Assembly: GCA_016928455.1 (NCBI GenBank)
Contig: JAFGKP010000153.1
Location: 1 to 14,264, forward strand
Source of the DNA: Methanomicrobia archaeon
Lineage (GTDB): Archaea > Halobacteriota > Syntropharchaeia > Alkanophagales > Methanospirareceae
DNA length: 14,264 nt
Direction: 5' to 3'
Below, piece by piece: positions 7,027-13,889 of the stretch (positions are counted from its first letter, which is position 1; each line of letters starts with the position of its first letter). The notes under the pieces are model-generated. The model had not been told where the DNA came from and ran no database searches. It was given only the letters and a program-made list of their open reading frames with translations. The translations under genes and the position numbers were made by a program.

Positions 7027-7827
7027 ATGACGCGGAAGGAGAAGGACGAACTGAAGTTTCTGGGTACTGCAGGCGCGCGATTCGTCATGATCACGCAATT
7101 CCGTGCCTCTGCCGGGACCGTGCTGAGCCTTCAGGGCACCAACCTCCTCATCGATCCGGGGCCGGGAACACTGGTGAAATTTACCGCGAGTCGGCCGAAG
7201 CTCAATCCCGCAAAACTTCATGGAATTGTGCTCACGCATAAACACCTAGACCACTCTAATGATGTCAATGTGATGATCGAGGCGATGACCGAAGGTGGTT
7301 TCAAGCCGCGGGGCGTGCTGCTCTGCCCCAATGACGCACTTCATAACGAGGGCGATGCGGTCGTCCTGAATTATTATAAAGGCCTTCTGGATCGCATTGA
7401 GATCTTCAAAGAAGGCGGCAGCTACTTGGTGGGTAACCTCGAGCTTCAGACACCGAAACGGCACGTGCACAGCATCGTGGAGACTTTCGGGCTGAATATC
7501 AAATTACAGGGCTCGGATTCGACGATCGTCTCCTTTATTTCCGATACGCTCTATTTCGACGGCCTGGAGGAGTATTACGACGGCGCGGTGCTCATCATGA
7601 ACGTCGCGATGTACCGACGGCGGGAGGGCGTTGATCATCTCACCGTTAAGGACGCAAAGCAAATCATCGACGCGCGGCGCCCAAACGTGGCAATCCTTAC
7701 CCATTTCGGGATGACCATGCTCAGGAACAAGCCCTGGGAGATTGCCAAGCAGCTCAGCGATGAGACGGGGGTGGAGGTCATCGCCGCCCGTGACGGTATG
7801 AGATTTGATCTCAGCCCCTTCGTATGA
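7027..7827 (+). CDS. Metallo-beta-lactamase-fold metal-dependent hydrolase
   Basis: This is a 266-residue MBL-fold protein with a dinuclear metal site. The signature LTHKHLDHSND gives His71, His73, Asp75 and His76; further ligands are likely His148 in RHVHS, Asp173 in SDT and His226 in LTHFGM. The N-terminal FLGTAGARF and the LIDPGPGT strand (41-48) recall the RNase Z-like / YycJ-like branch, but I see no exosite arm that would mark it as a tRNase Z. Its ATG follows directly on the radical SAM stop codon with no spacer, which implies translational coupling and a joint function. The end converges on a small minus-strand gene 36 bp away. The substrate is unknown; hydrolysis of a phosphodiester or thioester is the family range. 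Confidence 0.88.
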   Translation: MTRKEKDELKFLGTAGARFVMITQFRASAGTVLSLQGTNLLIDPGPGTLVKFTASRPKLNPAKLHGIVLTHKHLDHSNDVNVMIEAMTEGGFKPRGVLLCPNDALHNEGDAVVLNYYKGLLDRIEIFKEGGSYLVGNLELQTPKRHVHSIVETFGLNIKLQGSDSTIVSFISDTLYFDGLEEYYDGAVLIMNVAMYRRREGVDHLTVKDAKQIIDARRPNVAILTHFGMTMLRNKPWEIAKQLSDETGVEVIAARDGMRFDLSPFV

Positions 7828-7862
7828 CCTTCGTTACACGCCGCTGCTCAGCACTCACGGTT

Positions 7863-8084
7863 CTAAAGCTCACCGAAGACGCGTCTATGCCACGCCACGA
7901 AGTCCTGCTTCTCCTCTTCAGTCATGCTCGCGAGTTCATAGGCCGCTTTATCTAGCAAATTGCTCACCGCTTCTGGCTCTAATTCGCGCAACAGGTAGAG
8001 GAGTACCTTAAAGAAGACGTTGAACTTCGCTTCAAGTCGTCCTAAGCGCTCTTTCAACCGCTCGAGCTCTTCTGTTTCGTTCAT
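7863..8084 (-). CDS. Small helical, coiled-coil-like hypothetical protein
   Basis: A 73-residue protein that I do not recognise. The first 22 residues (MNETEELERLKERLGRLEAK) form a charged heptad-like helix. They are followed by a hydrophobic stretch, FNVFFKVLLYLL (21-32), and then a second acidic helical part ending in WHRRVFGEL. The composition and a Shine-Dalgarno-like AAGGGA just before the ATG support a real gene. It could be a small oligomeric or membrane-associated accessory protein. It shares a compact divergent promoter region with the YdjM-like gene. Confidence 0.65.
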   Translation of the reverse strand: MNETEELERLKERLGRLEAKFNVFFKVLLYLLRELEPEAVSNLLDKAAYELASMTEEEKQDFVAWHRRVFGEL

Positions 8085-8126
8085 ACTTCCCTTACGTGCT
8101 CACGATATGAAAAACTGCTCGCGCTC

Positions 8127-8160
8127 GTTTATCCACGAAGCGTGGTGAGAAAAGATAAAT
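8127..8160. promoter_or_regulatory. Palindromic operator between two divergent TATA-like boxes
   Basis: CCACG-AAG-CGTGG (8133-8145) is a perfect 5-bp inverted repeat with a 3-base centre. It abuts GGATAAAC on the minus strand (8127-8134), which suits the small-protein gene. On the plus strand it lies 8 bp before GATAAAT (8154-8160), which suits the YdjM-like gene. A dimeric regulator bound here could block both core promoters. Confidence 0.5.
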
Positions 8161-8216
8161 GGAAGGAAGCTATAGTAACCAAGTAAGAGCGAGTAGGGGC
8201 GTAAAGAGAGGCTGCC

Positions 8217-8798
8217 ATGGATCCGCTGACGCATTACATAGCCGGCTATTTCCTCGGACGCCGCAGCCAACTCGGCGATGCGGGCATACGTGCTGTTACG
8301 CTCTGCGCGCTCCTGCCCGATATTGACATGATTGGCGCGGTTGCCGGCTGGGATGCGTTATGCGAGCTGCATCGTACCGCGACCCATTCGCTCCTCGGCG
8401 CGCTGCTGATCGCGGTACTCGTTACGGTCGGATTTGCCGTGTGCCGGGACAAGGCGCAGGCACTACAGCTACTTCCATGGTGTGTACTGGGCACGCTGAG
8501 TCATCTCTTCCTGGATCTCTTCTCCTTCAAGACCTCGCTGCTCTCGATCTTTGGCGTCGCCGCGGCACAAGTCGGGCCTGAATATCTGGCGGGCATAGAG
8601 CTCTTCTGGCCGCTCTCGACGGCGCGATTCTCGTTCGTTACCGCGGGGCTCCTCTCCCAGGAGTTCATGAATATCGCGATGCTGGTGATCTTTTCTCTGG
8701 TTATCGGCGGCGTGGTCAGTGAAGCGCGGAGGGGGACGGCCCCGTGGCACGCGTGGACCGTTTTTTTCCGTGAATCGAACGGGAACGGGTGGCTTTAG
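8217..8798 (+). CDS. YdjM-like membrane-bound metal-dependent hydrolase (DUF457)
   Basis: This is a 193-residue integral membrane protein of the YdjM / DUF457 family, predicted zinc-type hydrolases of unknown substrate. The conserved metal-ligand motifs are all present: DPLTH with His6 at the N terminus, LLPDID with Asp35 and Asp37, HRTATHSLLG with His52 and His57, and LSHLFLDLF with His96 and Asp100. The late block ELFWPLS (128-134) is also there. About four to five hydrophobic segments embed it in the membrane. The ATG is preceded by GAGAGG. A run of seven T at 8761-8767 lies in the last codons. The gene converges on the DUF2238-like gene with a 49-bp gap. The 'LexA-regulated' label sometimes given to this family comes from bacteria and does not apply here. 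Confidence 0.87.
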   Translation: MDPLTHYIAGYFLGRRSQLGDAGIRAVTLCALLPDIDMIGAVAGWDALCELHRTATHSLLGALLIAVLVTVGFAVCRDKAQALQLLPWCVLGTLSHLFLDLFSFKTSLLSIFGVAAAQVGPEYLAGIELFWPLSTARFSFVTAGLLSQEFMNIAMLVIFSLVIGGVVSEARRGTAPWHAWTVFFRESNGNGWL

Positions 8799-8847
8799 CT
8801 GCGCTCCGGGTTCACGGTGATTACCGCAGGATGAGTATGAGCGGCGG

Positions 8848-9447
8848 TTATTCACCCCTCAGTGGCTGCTCTGCGAGCGGCTCACCACGCCGCAGTTTGA
8901 GTGTGGAGAACGTCCCGATGATGATGCCGGCAATAGTATCGAAGAGGAGGTCGAGCATAGTATCGTGGAGTCCTTGCTGCAGTGCCGTACCGAGCATGAG
9001 ATCGAACCCCCATTCCAGAAATTCCCAGACCACACCCATACTCATGGCAAAAATAACCGTAAAAATGCCAAACCCTCGCGGCGGGAGCTTGACGATACGC
9101 ACGTGAAAGGCGAGGTCATAGAGGAGGGTCACGCCGATGAGGGAGACCGTTGCGGCTGATACGAAGTGGGTGAAATGGTCGTAGAAGGGTACATTTTTGT
9201 AGAATCCATGGTAGCTGCCAATCACGTGGAAGAAGATGGAGATCGTGATAGCGGTATCGAAGAGGATGGGGAGTTTCATCTTGTAATCGCGCTCCAGAAT
9301 AGTGGGCACGAGGGTCAGGAAGAGCGCGAACGAGCTACCGATGAACCAGACGTATTCACCCCGGAGAAAGGTGACTACCGCCAGGCCAGCGATGGCGAGC
9401 TTCATAAAGATGCTCACCAGGTGCTTTCCGACTATTGCACTATCCAT
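8848..9447 (-). CDS. DUF2238 / YjdF-like polytopic membrane protein
   Basis: A 199-residue membrane protein with about five hydrophobic helices. Conserved-looking polar residues lie inside or at the edge of helices: FYDHFTHF (88-95, Asp90, His91, His94), WEFLEWGFDLM (141-151, Glu142, Glu145) and HDTMLDLLFDTIAG (161-174). This order of D/H, W-E-x-x-E-W and D-x-x-x-D blocks recalls the DUF2238 (YjdF) family, whose function is unknown. The pattern suggests metal or proton binding within the membrane. A strong AGAGGTGAG Shine-Dalgarno sequence lies about 8 bp before the ATG. It is the last gene of the minus-strand run, 45 bp after the CBS gene, so it is probably co-transcribed. Family assignment is moderate; the coding call is firm. 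Confidence 0.72.
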   Translation of the reverse strand: MDSAIVGKHLVSIFMKLAIAGLAVVTFLRGEYVWFIGSSFALFLTLVPTILERDYKMKLPILFDTAITISIFFHVIGSYHGFYKNVPFYDHFTHFVSAATVSLIGVTLLYDLAFHVRIVKLPPRGFGIFTVIFAMSMGVVWEFLEWGFDLMLGTALQQGLHDTMLDLLFDTIAGIIIGTFSTLKLRRGEPLAEQPLRGE

Positions 9448-9492
9448 GACTGAAACTCACCTCTTGCTCTCTGCTACGCTATACCGGTACTA

Positions 9493-9930
9493 CTACACGA
9501 GCATCTTTTTTATCACTTTATCCATAATACAGCTCCTCGAGATGATGCCCACCAGTCTGTCGCCATCCATCACGAGCAGCCGGCCAACGCCCGCTTTCGT
9601 CATTCGCTCCACCGCATCAATAATACACTCTTCAGGGCAGGCGCAGATCAAGCAGGTGCTCATTCTGTCCTTAACCCTACAGGTATCCCAGTTTTCTTCG
9701 TCCACGCGCAGCAGATCTTTGAGAGAAATAACGCCAACGGTCTTTAGCGCCTCATTGACAACCGGATAGCCCTGATGCTTATACCGGGTGATCAAGGAAT
9801 CCAGCTCTCGTAACGTTGCTTCTTCATTAATAGTTATCACGTCCGTTTCCATGATCTCACCAACGGTAAGGCACCTGAGCCATCCATGGCCCGCAATAAT
9901 CTTCTTGATCCGTTCCGGAATTTCTTCCAT
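9493..9930 (-). CDS. Protein of two CBS domains with a cysteine cluster
   Basis: A 145-residue cytosolic protein made of a CBS-domain pair (about 20-76 and 83-143), the module that binds adenosine nucleotides and controls enzymes or transporters. Family landmarks are TVGEIMETDVITI (22-34), HQGYPVVNE (52-60), GVISLKDLL (66-74), VGRLLVMDGDRLVGIISR (115-132). The start of the second domain is unusual: where most CBS domains have a sequence like MTPDVITVSPDDSV, this one has STCLICACPEEC, giving Cys93, Cys96, Cys98 and Cys102, with Cys84 nearby. This could bind a metal or iron-sulfur cluster, or react to redox change; that is inference. It lies 38 bp after the second RND half, with a strong ribosome binding site, and probably regulates a product of the same operon. 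Confidence 0.92.
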   Translation of the reverse strand: MEEIPERIKKIIAGHGWLRCLTVGEIMETDVITINEEATLRELDSLITRYKHQGYPVVNEALKTVGVISLKDLLRVDEENWDTCRVKDRMSTCLICACPEECIIDAVERMTKAGVGRLLVMDGDRLVGIISRSCIMDKVIKKMLV

Positions 9931-9940
9931 GCTTACTATC

Positions 9941-9950
9941 TCCCTCCTTT
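9941..9950 (-). promoter_or_regulatory. Strong ribosome binding site of the CBS-domain gene
   Basis: The minus strand reads AAAGGAGGGA here, 10 bp before the ATG at 9930. It supports efficient re-initiation inside the polycistronic run and fixes the start. Confidence 0.7.
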
Positions 9951-9968
9951 CCGCTCTTCATCCCGGCC

Positions 9969-11117
9969 TCACGCTCGCTTCGGCTTCCGCTCAAAGAGCA
10001 CCAAGATCGCGGGGACAACGGTGAGCGCCGCGATCATGGAGCAAGTCACGCCCATCGCGAGCATCTTCCCCATATCTTTCATCATCGGCAGCTCCCCGAG
10101 TGAGAGGCACAAGAATCCGGTCACCGCCGCCACGGTCGTAATGACCATGGGATAGAAGACGTTTTGGAGCGTGTTCACCATTGCCTCTTCCCGCTCCTGC
10201 CATTGGAGCTCGTAGAGGAACCGTTTCGTTACCTGGATCCCAAAATCGATTCCGATACCCATGATCATGGCGAGCGCACCTGAGGTCATCGGCGTTATCT
10301 CAAATCCAATGAGATACAGCACGCCGTACGTCCACACGGTGCCGAGCAGGATGGTGAGTAACGGAATGAGCCCATATTTGATTGAGACGAAGAGGAGTAT
10401 GAGAATAATGATAATCAGCGCGAAACTAATGGTGGAAGTGGTTTGCATGGTCTCCGCTGCGAGTTCCATCATCACCTGATCTTCAACCGGGCTGCCGGAG
10501 ATGTCAACGGTAAGGCCTGGCGGCGGCGTCACCTGTATCGCTTCACGTAACTCCGCGACGAGCAGCTCCGAATCAAGATTTTCCAGGAGTGTCAAGCGCA
10601 CGACACTGAGCGTATAATCATCGGTGATGTACGTGCCGAGCCGCTGCTCCACCAGCTCGTTCTGTGCCATCAGTGACTTTACGCTCCTCAACGAGCTGGG
10701 GATTTTGCCCCCGTTCACCTCTTTAATCACGTCTGCCGCGCTCGTTGCATCAAGGATACCGTAAATGAGCTTTGCACGCTCGGCGAGCGCATCGACGTAG
10801 CGTAAAAGCTCGGGATCGCGAGCATCCCGTATCTCATTCGATTGCGCATAGCCAGGGTCGATTTCCACAACGATCGTCGCGCTGGAGAAGGCACCAGCAA
10901 ACTGGTCAGAGACCAGCTCAAGTGTCTGTATCACCTCGACATCAGCAGGGAGCATGTCCTCCTGCGACATGCCCACCGTTTCCGTTGAGGATGCATAGAA
11001 GCCCATAATGAGCGAGAAGATGAGAAAGAGGACTAAGAGCAGGGCTCGACGATACGCCACGAACTGCGCAAACCGCTTCAGGAGTGCGTGATCTCGCTTC
11101 TTGCTGTTATTTCGCAT
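9969..11117 (-). CDS. Half-size RND/MMPL-family permease, second half
   Basis: A membrane protein equal to one half of an RND/MMPL transporter (archaeal HAE3-like): one N-terminal helix (about residues 23-40), an extracytoplasmic domain of about 180 residues, then five helices. With ATG 11117 it has 382 residues; full-length relatives have two such halves in one chain of about 750-800. The proton-relay helix carries MGIGIDFGIQ, with the acidic residue Asp291. I chose ATG 11117 because GGTGAGG lies about 9 bp before it; an in-frame GTG at 11132 would add five residues. The start overlaps the end of the upstream RND half by 11 bp in another frame, which implies coupling and a heteromeric pump. 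The substrate is unknown; lipids or other hydrophobic envelope compounds are the family range. Confidence 0.88.
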   Translation of the reverse strand: MRNNSKKRDHALLKRFAQFVAYRRALLLVLFLIFSLIMGFYASSTETVGMSQEDMLPADVEVIQTLELVSDQFAGAFSSATIVVEIDPGYAQSNEIRDARDPELLRYVDALAERAKLIYGILDATSAADVIKEVNGGKIPSSLRSVKSLMAQNELVEQRLGTYITDDYTLSVVRLTLLENLDSELLVAELREAIQVTPPPGLTVDISGSPVEDQVMMELAAETMQTTSTISFALIIIILILLFVSIKYGLIPLLTILLGTVWTYGVLYLIGFEITPMTSGALAMIMGIGIDFGIQVTKRFLYELQWQEREEAMVNTLQNVFYPMVITTVAAVTGFLCLSLGELPMMKDMGKMLAMGVTCSMIAALTVVPAILVLFERKPKRA

Positions 11118-12294
11118 GCCGCCCTTCCTCACCTTTCACCCAGTCATGCAACCAGTCGGCGACCTTCCTCGCTTGAATCCGCTCCTCAAGGAGGATGAAG
11201 CAGGGGTTAACGACCGTTGCCGCGAGCCAGCAGAACGCGATGCCGAGCGCGAGTGTCTGGCCCAGATGCTGAATCATGGGCATAACTGACAGCGTGAGCG
11301 CGAAAAAAGCCGCCGCAGTCGTTGCACCGGAGCCGAAGGTGGATGCGCCGATGTTCGAGACCGCGATCTTGATTGATTCCACGGGCTCGTATCGCTGACG
11401 TTCTTCATAATACCGCGATACCATGAAGACGCCGTACTCGACCCCGAGACCGAGCAGGATGGCACCGATCACACCAGTGGTGACGGATATAGAAATATCC
11501 AGGAAGCCCAGCGTACCGAAGGTCCAGACCACCGTGAAAATCAGTGGCAGGAAGACAATGAAGCCCCGTGAGAACGATCGTTCCAGGAGCACCAGTAATG
11601 CGAAGATGACGAGCCCCGCAGTTAAGGTCGTTATCACGATATCGCCTTTGAGCAATTCGACGACCTTCACGATGATCGGGGCAATGCCGGTAATCTTATA
11701 GGTTACACCTGCAGGCCTCGTAATCGCGTCAACATCCTGCTGCATTTTAGCGGTTATCTCCGTCACCTTCTCTTCATCTGTGCCCACCGCGGTATCTGCA
11801 TAGATGAGCATGACGCTGTAATCGCGATTGAAGAACTGTTCTGCGCCTGGTGTGGCCGCGATAACCTCCTTTACGCCCTCGATGTCGTCAGGTACGCCCT
11901 GAGCCTGGAAAACAGGGGCTATAGACCGAACGCTTGCGATTCCCGGCTCCGTTGCCAGCCGTTCGTGCAGTTCCAGCACTGATTTGATCACGCGCGGGTC
12001 CCGGATGTCCCGCGGTATGCCTTTGGTGCTCGTATCGTCGTCAAATGTAACAGCGATAACCAGGAATTCTTGCCCCGTGAACTTACTTGAAAGCTTATTC
12101 GCCAACTCGTAGACCGGCAGGTCCTGCGGCATTTCCTTCGTCAGATCGCCCTGAAATTGCAGAAGCGTCAAGCCGTAGCCCATAAACGCCGTGATAAGCA
12201 GCACGGCAACGATTATCTTCTTGTAATGCCGGAATTGAACTGCAGCCAGGTGCTCCAGTGCCCGTTCCACGCTTATCTTCTCTTTAAGCGCCAT
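11107..12294 (-). CDS. Half-size RND/MMPL-family permease, first half
   Basis: The partner of the downstream RND half, 395 residues. It has an N-terminal helix (about 27-45), an extracytoplasmic loop domain (about 46-215) and five helices (about 218-238, 244-265, 271-293, 325-345, 347-369). The relay helix reads LGLGVEYGVF: the usual Asp-Tyr pair is Glu286-Tyr287, whereas the second half has Asp-Phe. The two halves have thus diverged, and together would rebuild a 12-helix transporter. The protein ends in a charged cytosolic tail where the linker of a full-length RND protein would be. AAGGATGATC just before the ATG is a fair ribosome binding site. The gene follows the surface-protein gene by 61 bp that contain a small stem-loop. 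Confidence 0.9.
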   Translation of the reverse strand: MALKEKISVERALEHLAAVQFRHYKKIIVAVLLITAFMGYGLTLLQFQGDLTKEMPQDLPVYELANKLSSKFTGQEFLVIAVTFDDDTSTKGIPRDIRDPRVIKSVLELHERLATEPGIASVRSIAPVFQAQGVPDDIEGVKEVIAATPGAEQFFNRDYSVMLIYADTAVGTDEEKVTEITAKMQQDVDAITRPAGVTYKITGIAPIIVKVVELLKGDIVITTLTAGLVIFALLVLLERSFSRGFIVFLPLIFTVVWTFGTLGFLDISISVTTGVIGAILLGLGVEYGVFMVSRYYEERQRYEPVESIKIAVSNIGASTFGSGATTAAAFFALTLSVMPMIQHLGQTLALGIAFCWLAATVVNPCFILLEERIQARKVADWLHDWVKGEEGRHAK

Positions 12295-12334
12295 TCGATC
12301 ATCCTTTTACCCTCGTTTCGTTACGGAATTCAGA

Positions 12335-12355
12335 ACGCATGCAGTTCGAATGCGT
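12335..12355 (-). other. Small stem-loop after the surface-protein stop codon
   Basis: ACGCAT (12335-12340) and ATGCGT (12350-12355) make a perfect 6-bp inverted repeat with a 9-base loop, directly after the surface-protein stop on the minus strand. No T-tract follows, so it looks more like an mRNA-processing or attenuation hairpin than a terminator. It could set different levels for the abundant surface protein and the permeases. Confidence 0.35.
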
Positions 12356-13681
12356 CTAAATCCTGATCCTTCGTGTTCCTAGAAGGATAACGACGAGAAC
12401 CAGTGCGAGGGCGGAGAGCAGAGCCTCAAACCCAGGGAGTGAGAAGCCCCCCTTTTGAGAACTACCTGGGGATACTTCCACTTTGAGCTCTTTGTTGAAG
12501 ATGTACACGTTATCATCACCAAGATCACGATCGCCGGTACAGCGTATCTCGATTCCAATGGGATAGACGCGTGGCACCGCATCATCATCCACATCGAATT
12601 TCACTATCGCCTCGCCCTCGTCTCCGATATCCACGTTACCCACGAAATCACTTTTCACGTCGTAGTCGAAGGGCACATCCGCCTCGCCCGTCATGCGCAC
12701 ACTCGCGGATTCCGCATCCTCTGAGCCAATATTCCGTACTGTCATAGAGAGTGCCACGCCCGTGGATCCAAGGCCGATGCTTGCTGGCTCGGTCGCGTAC
12801 GAAACGATCTCGAAATCTGGCTTGGGCTTAACCTGAATAACGAGCTCCCGCAGCACCTCATAGTCCTGGCCACTCGTATCCTTGTAGCTGATCCGGAGCG
12901 GTATACTAAGTTGTCCCGAGGTAGTGCTTTCCAAGAGATCAAGGTGAAAGACAGCCTCACTCTTTTCGCCCGAGTTCAACCGGCCGAGGTATGAGCGGTC
13001 AGTGCCGGACCATGAGGCCGTAAATGACCCGTCCTCGAGGAGCAATTGCACGTCGATATCCTTGGCCGCCGCCTCGCCGCTGTTCTCAATGAACGCACGT
13101 ATCTCCACGTTCTCGCTGCCCGGTCTTATATCCGTTGGATCGGTGGTAATGTCACCTACATTGAGCACCACACTACCCTGCACGTTGAACGAGATTCCGA
13201 GGAGCGCCGTTTTTTCCTCGGGGTCTGTGACATAGCCCTTTTGGGGATCAAAGTAATATTCTCGCCACGTCACGCTCACCGGAACCGAATAGATCCCGTT
13301 TGGCGCCTCTTCCTTGACATGAATGGTAACTGGGACCTCCTTTGAACTCCAGGAGTTCAGCGTGGAGATATGGAGCACCGTGGGCCCGACGAGCGATAAG
13401 ATCTCGGTGCCCTGAAAAGCCAGACGGATATCCTTCGCGTCCCGTCCGCCGTTGTTCTTCACGGTCACCTGCAGCTCACGCGTCTCGCCCGGCGTGAACC
13501 CCATTGGCTGCACGTCCGTAATGGTGATTGAGGCGAAGGAAGCCGCACTGACAGTGGAGAGAACAGACGGCATCGGCACGGAGGGAAGAGGTGCAGTACA
13601 TGCGAACACAAATACCAAACTCAACGTACAGAGTGCCAGAAGCTTTTTTCCCCCGTTTTTAGTTCTTTTACTCATTTTCAT
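12356..13681 (-). CDS. Secreted CARDB-like surface protein with PGF-CTERM anchor
   Basis: A 441-residue exported protein of the COG1361 (S-layer-domain-like) kind. An N-terminal basic patch and hydrophobic core (about 3-30) form a signal peptide; VFACTAP includes a possible lipobox cysteine. Three beta-rich repeats of CARDB type follow (about 50-165, 170-290, 293-405), each marked by an N-G/S-G-x-x-A-K/E-D-like turn: NNGGRDAKDI, NSGEAAAKDI and NIGSEDAESA. The C terminus is LPGFEALL, a hydrophobic helix and basic TRRIRI, the layout of the PGF-CTERM signal removed by archaeosortase A. I chose ATG 13681, since AAGGTGG lies 8 bp upstream; the longer GTG start at 13693 lies within that site. It leads the operon and may act as the extracytoplasmic partner of the two RND halves. 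Confidence 0.87.
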   Translation of the reverse strand: MKMSKRTKNGGKKLLALCTLSLVFVFACTAPLPSVPMPSVLSTVSAASFASITITDVQPMGFTPGETRELQVTVKNNGGRDAKDIRLAFQGTEILSLVGPTVLHISTLNSWSSKEVPVTIHVKEEAPNGIYSVPVSVTWREYYFDPQKGYVTDPEEKTALLGISFNVQGSVVLNVGDITTDPTDIRPGSENVEIRAFIENSGEAAAKDIDVQLLLEDGSFTASWSGTDRSYLGRLNSGEKSEAVFHLDLLESTTSGQLSIPLRISYKDTSGQDYEVLRELVIQVKPKPDFEIVSYATEPASIGLGSTGVALSMTVRNIGSEDAESASVRMTGEADVPFDYDVKSDFVGNVDIGDEGEAIVKFDVDDDAVPRVYPIGIEIRCTGDRDLGDDNVYIFNKELKVEVSPGSSQKGGFSLPGFEALLSALALVLVVILLGTRRIRI

Positions 13682-13889
13682 GTTTGCTACCACCTTATGA
13701 ATAGCTAGTTTTTTTATAATAATTTCCGGATTCTATCGCTACAGTTACCACATAGTCTTCAAATTCTTGCAAACGAATCCAAGACGTCTTGCATCACCGC
13801 GTCACTCATCTTCGACACCAGCTTTGACTTTTTACTAGAAGGTAAAATTACTCTACTAGTATAAAAGGCTTGAATAGCGTACTCGGAAT
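13682..13889. other. A/T-rich spacer with a short unclaimed reading frame
   Basis: About 208 bp without an assigned gene separate the surface protein from the radical SAM gene. On the minus strand a frame is open from 13905 to 13759. Its 48 codons have protein-like composition (for example DSEYAIQAFYTSRVILPSSK, then MSDAVMQDVLDSFARI) but the only ATG is at 13809, leaving 16 residues. It may be a gene remnant or chance. TACTAG / CTAGTA (13833-13838, 13856-13861) is a weak inverted repeat. I see nothing else beyond the promoter described for the operon. Confidence 0.3.
13690..13723 (-). promoter_or_regulatory. Promoter and ribosome binding site of the surface-protein operon
   Basis: On the minus strand ATTATTATAAAAAAA (13709-13723) is a strong TATA-like element. 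Initiation about 26 bp downstream would fall near 13690, giving a leader of about 10 bases that covers much of AAGGTGG before ATG 13681. It would drive all five minus-strand genes down to 8848. Confidence 0.5.

Noticed and set aside
8761..8767. Run of seven T near the end of the YdjM-like gene as a frameshift site
   Set aside because: The frame continues normally to a stop near the family's usual length, and nothing shows that slippage is used.
8799..8829. CTGCG / CGCAG inverted repeat between the convergent YdjM-like and DUF2238-like genes
   Set aside because: The stem is only 5 bp with a long loop and no T-tract on either strand, so a terminator call is not supported.
8965..9453. Plus-strand frames opposite the DUF2238-like gene
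   Set aside because: Their sequences are low-complexity and charged, while the minus frame gives clean membrane helices and has a strong ribosome binding site.
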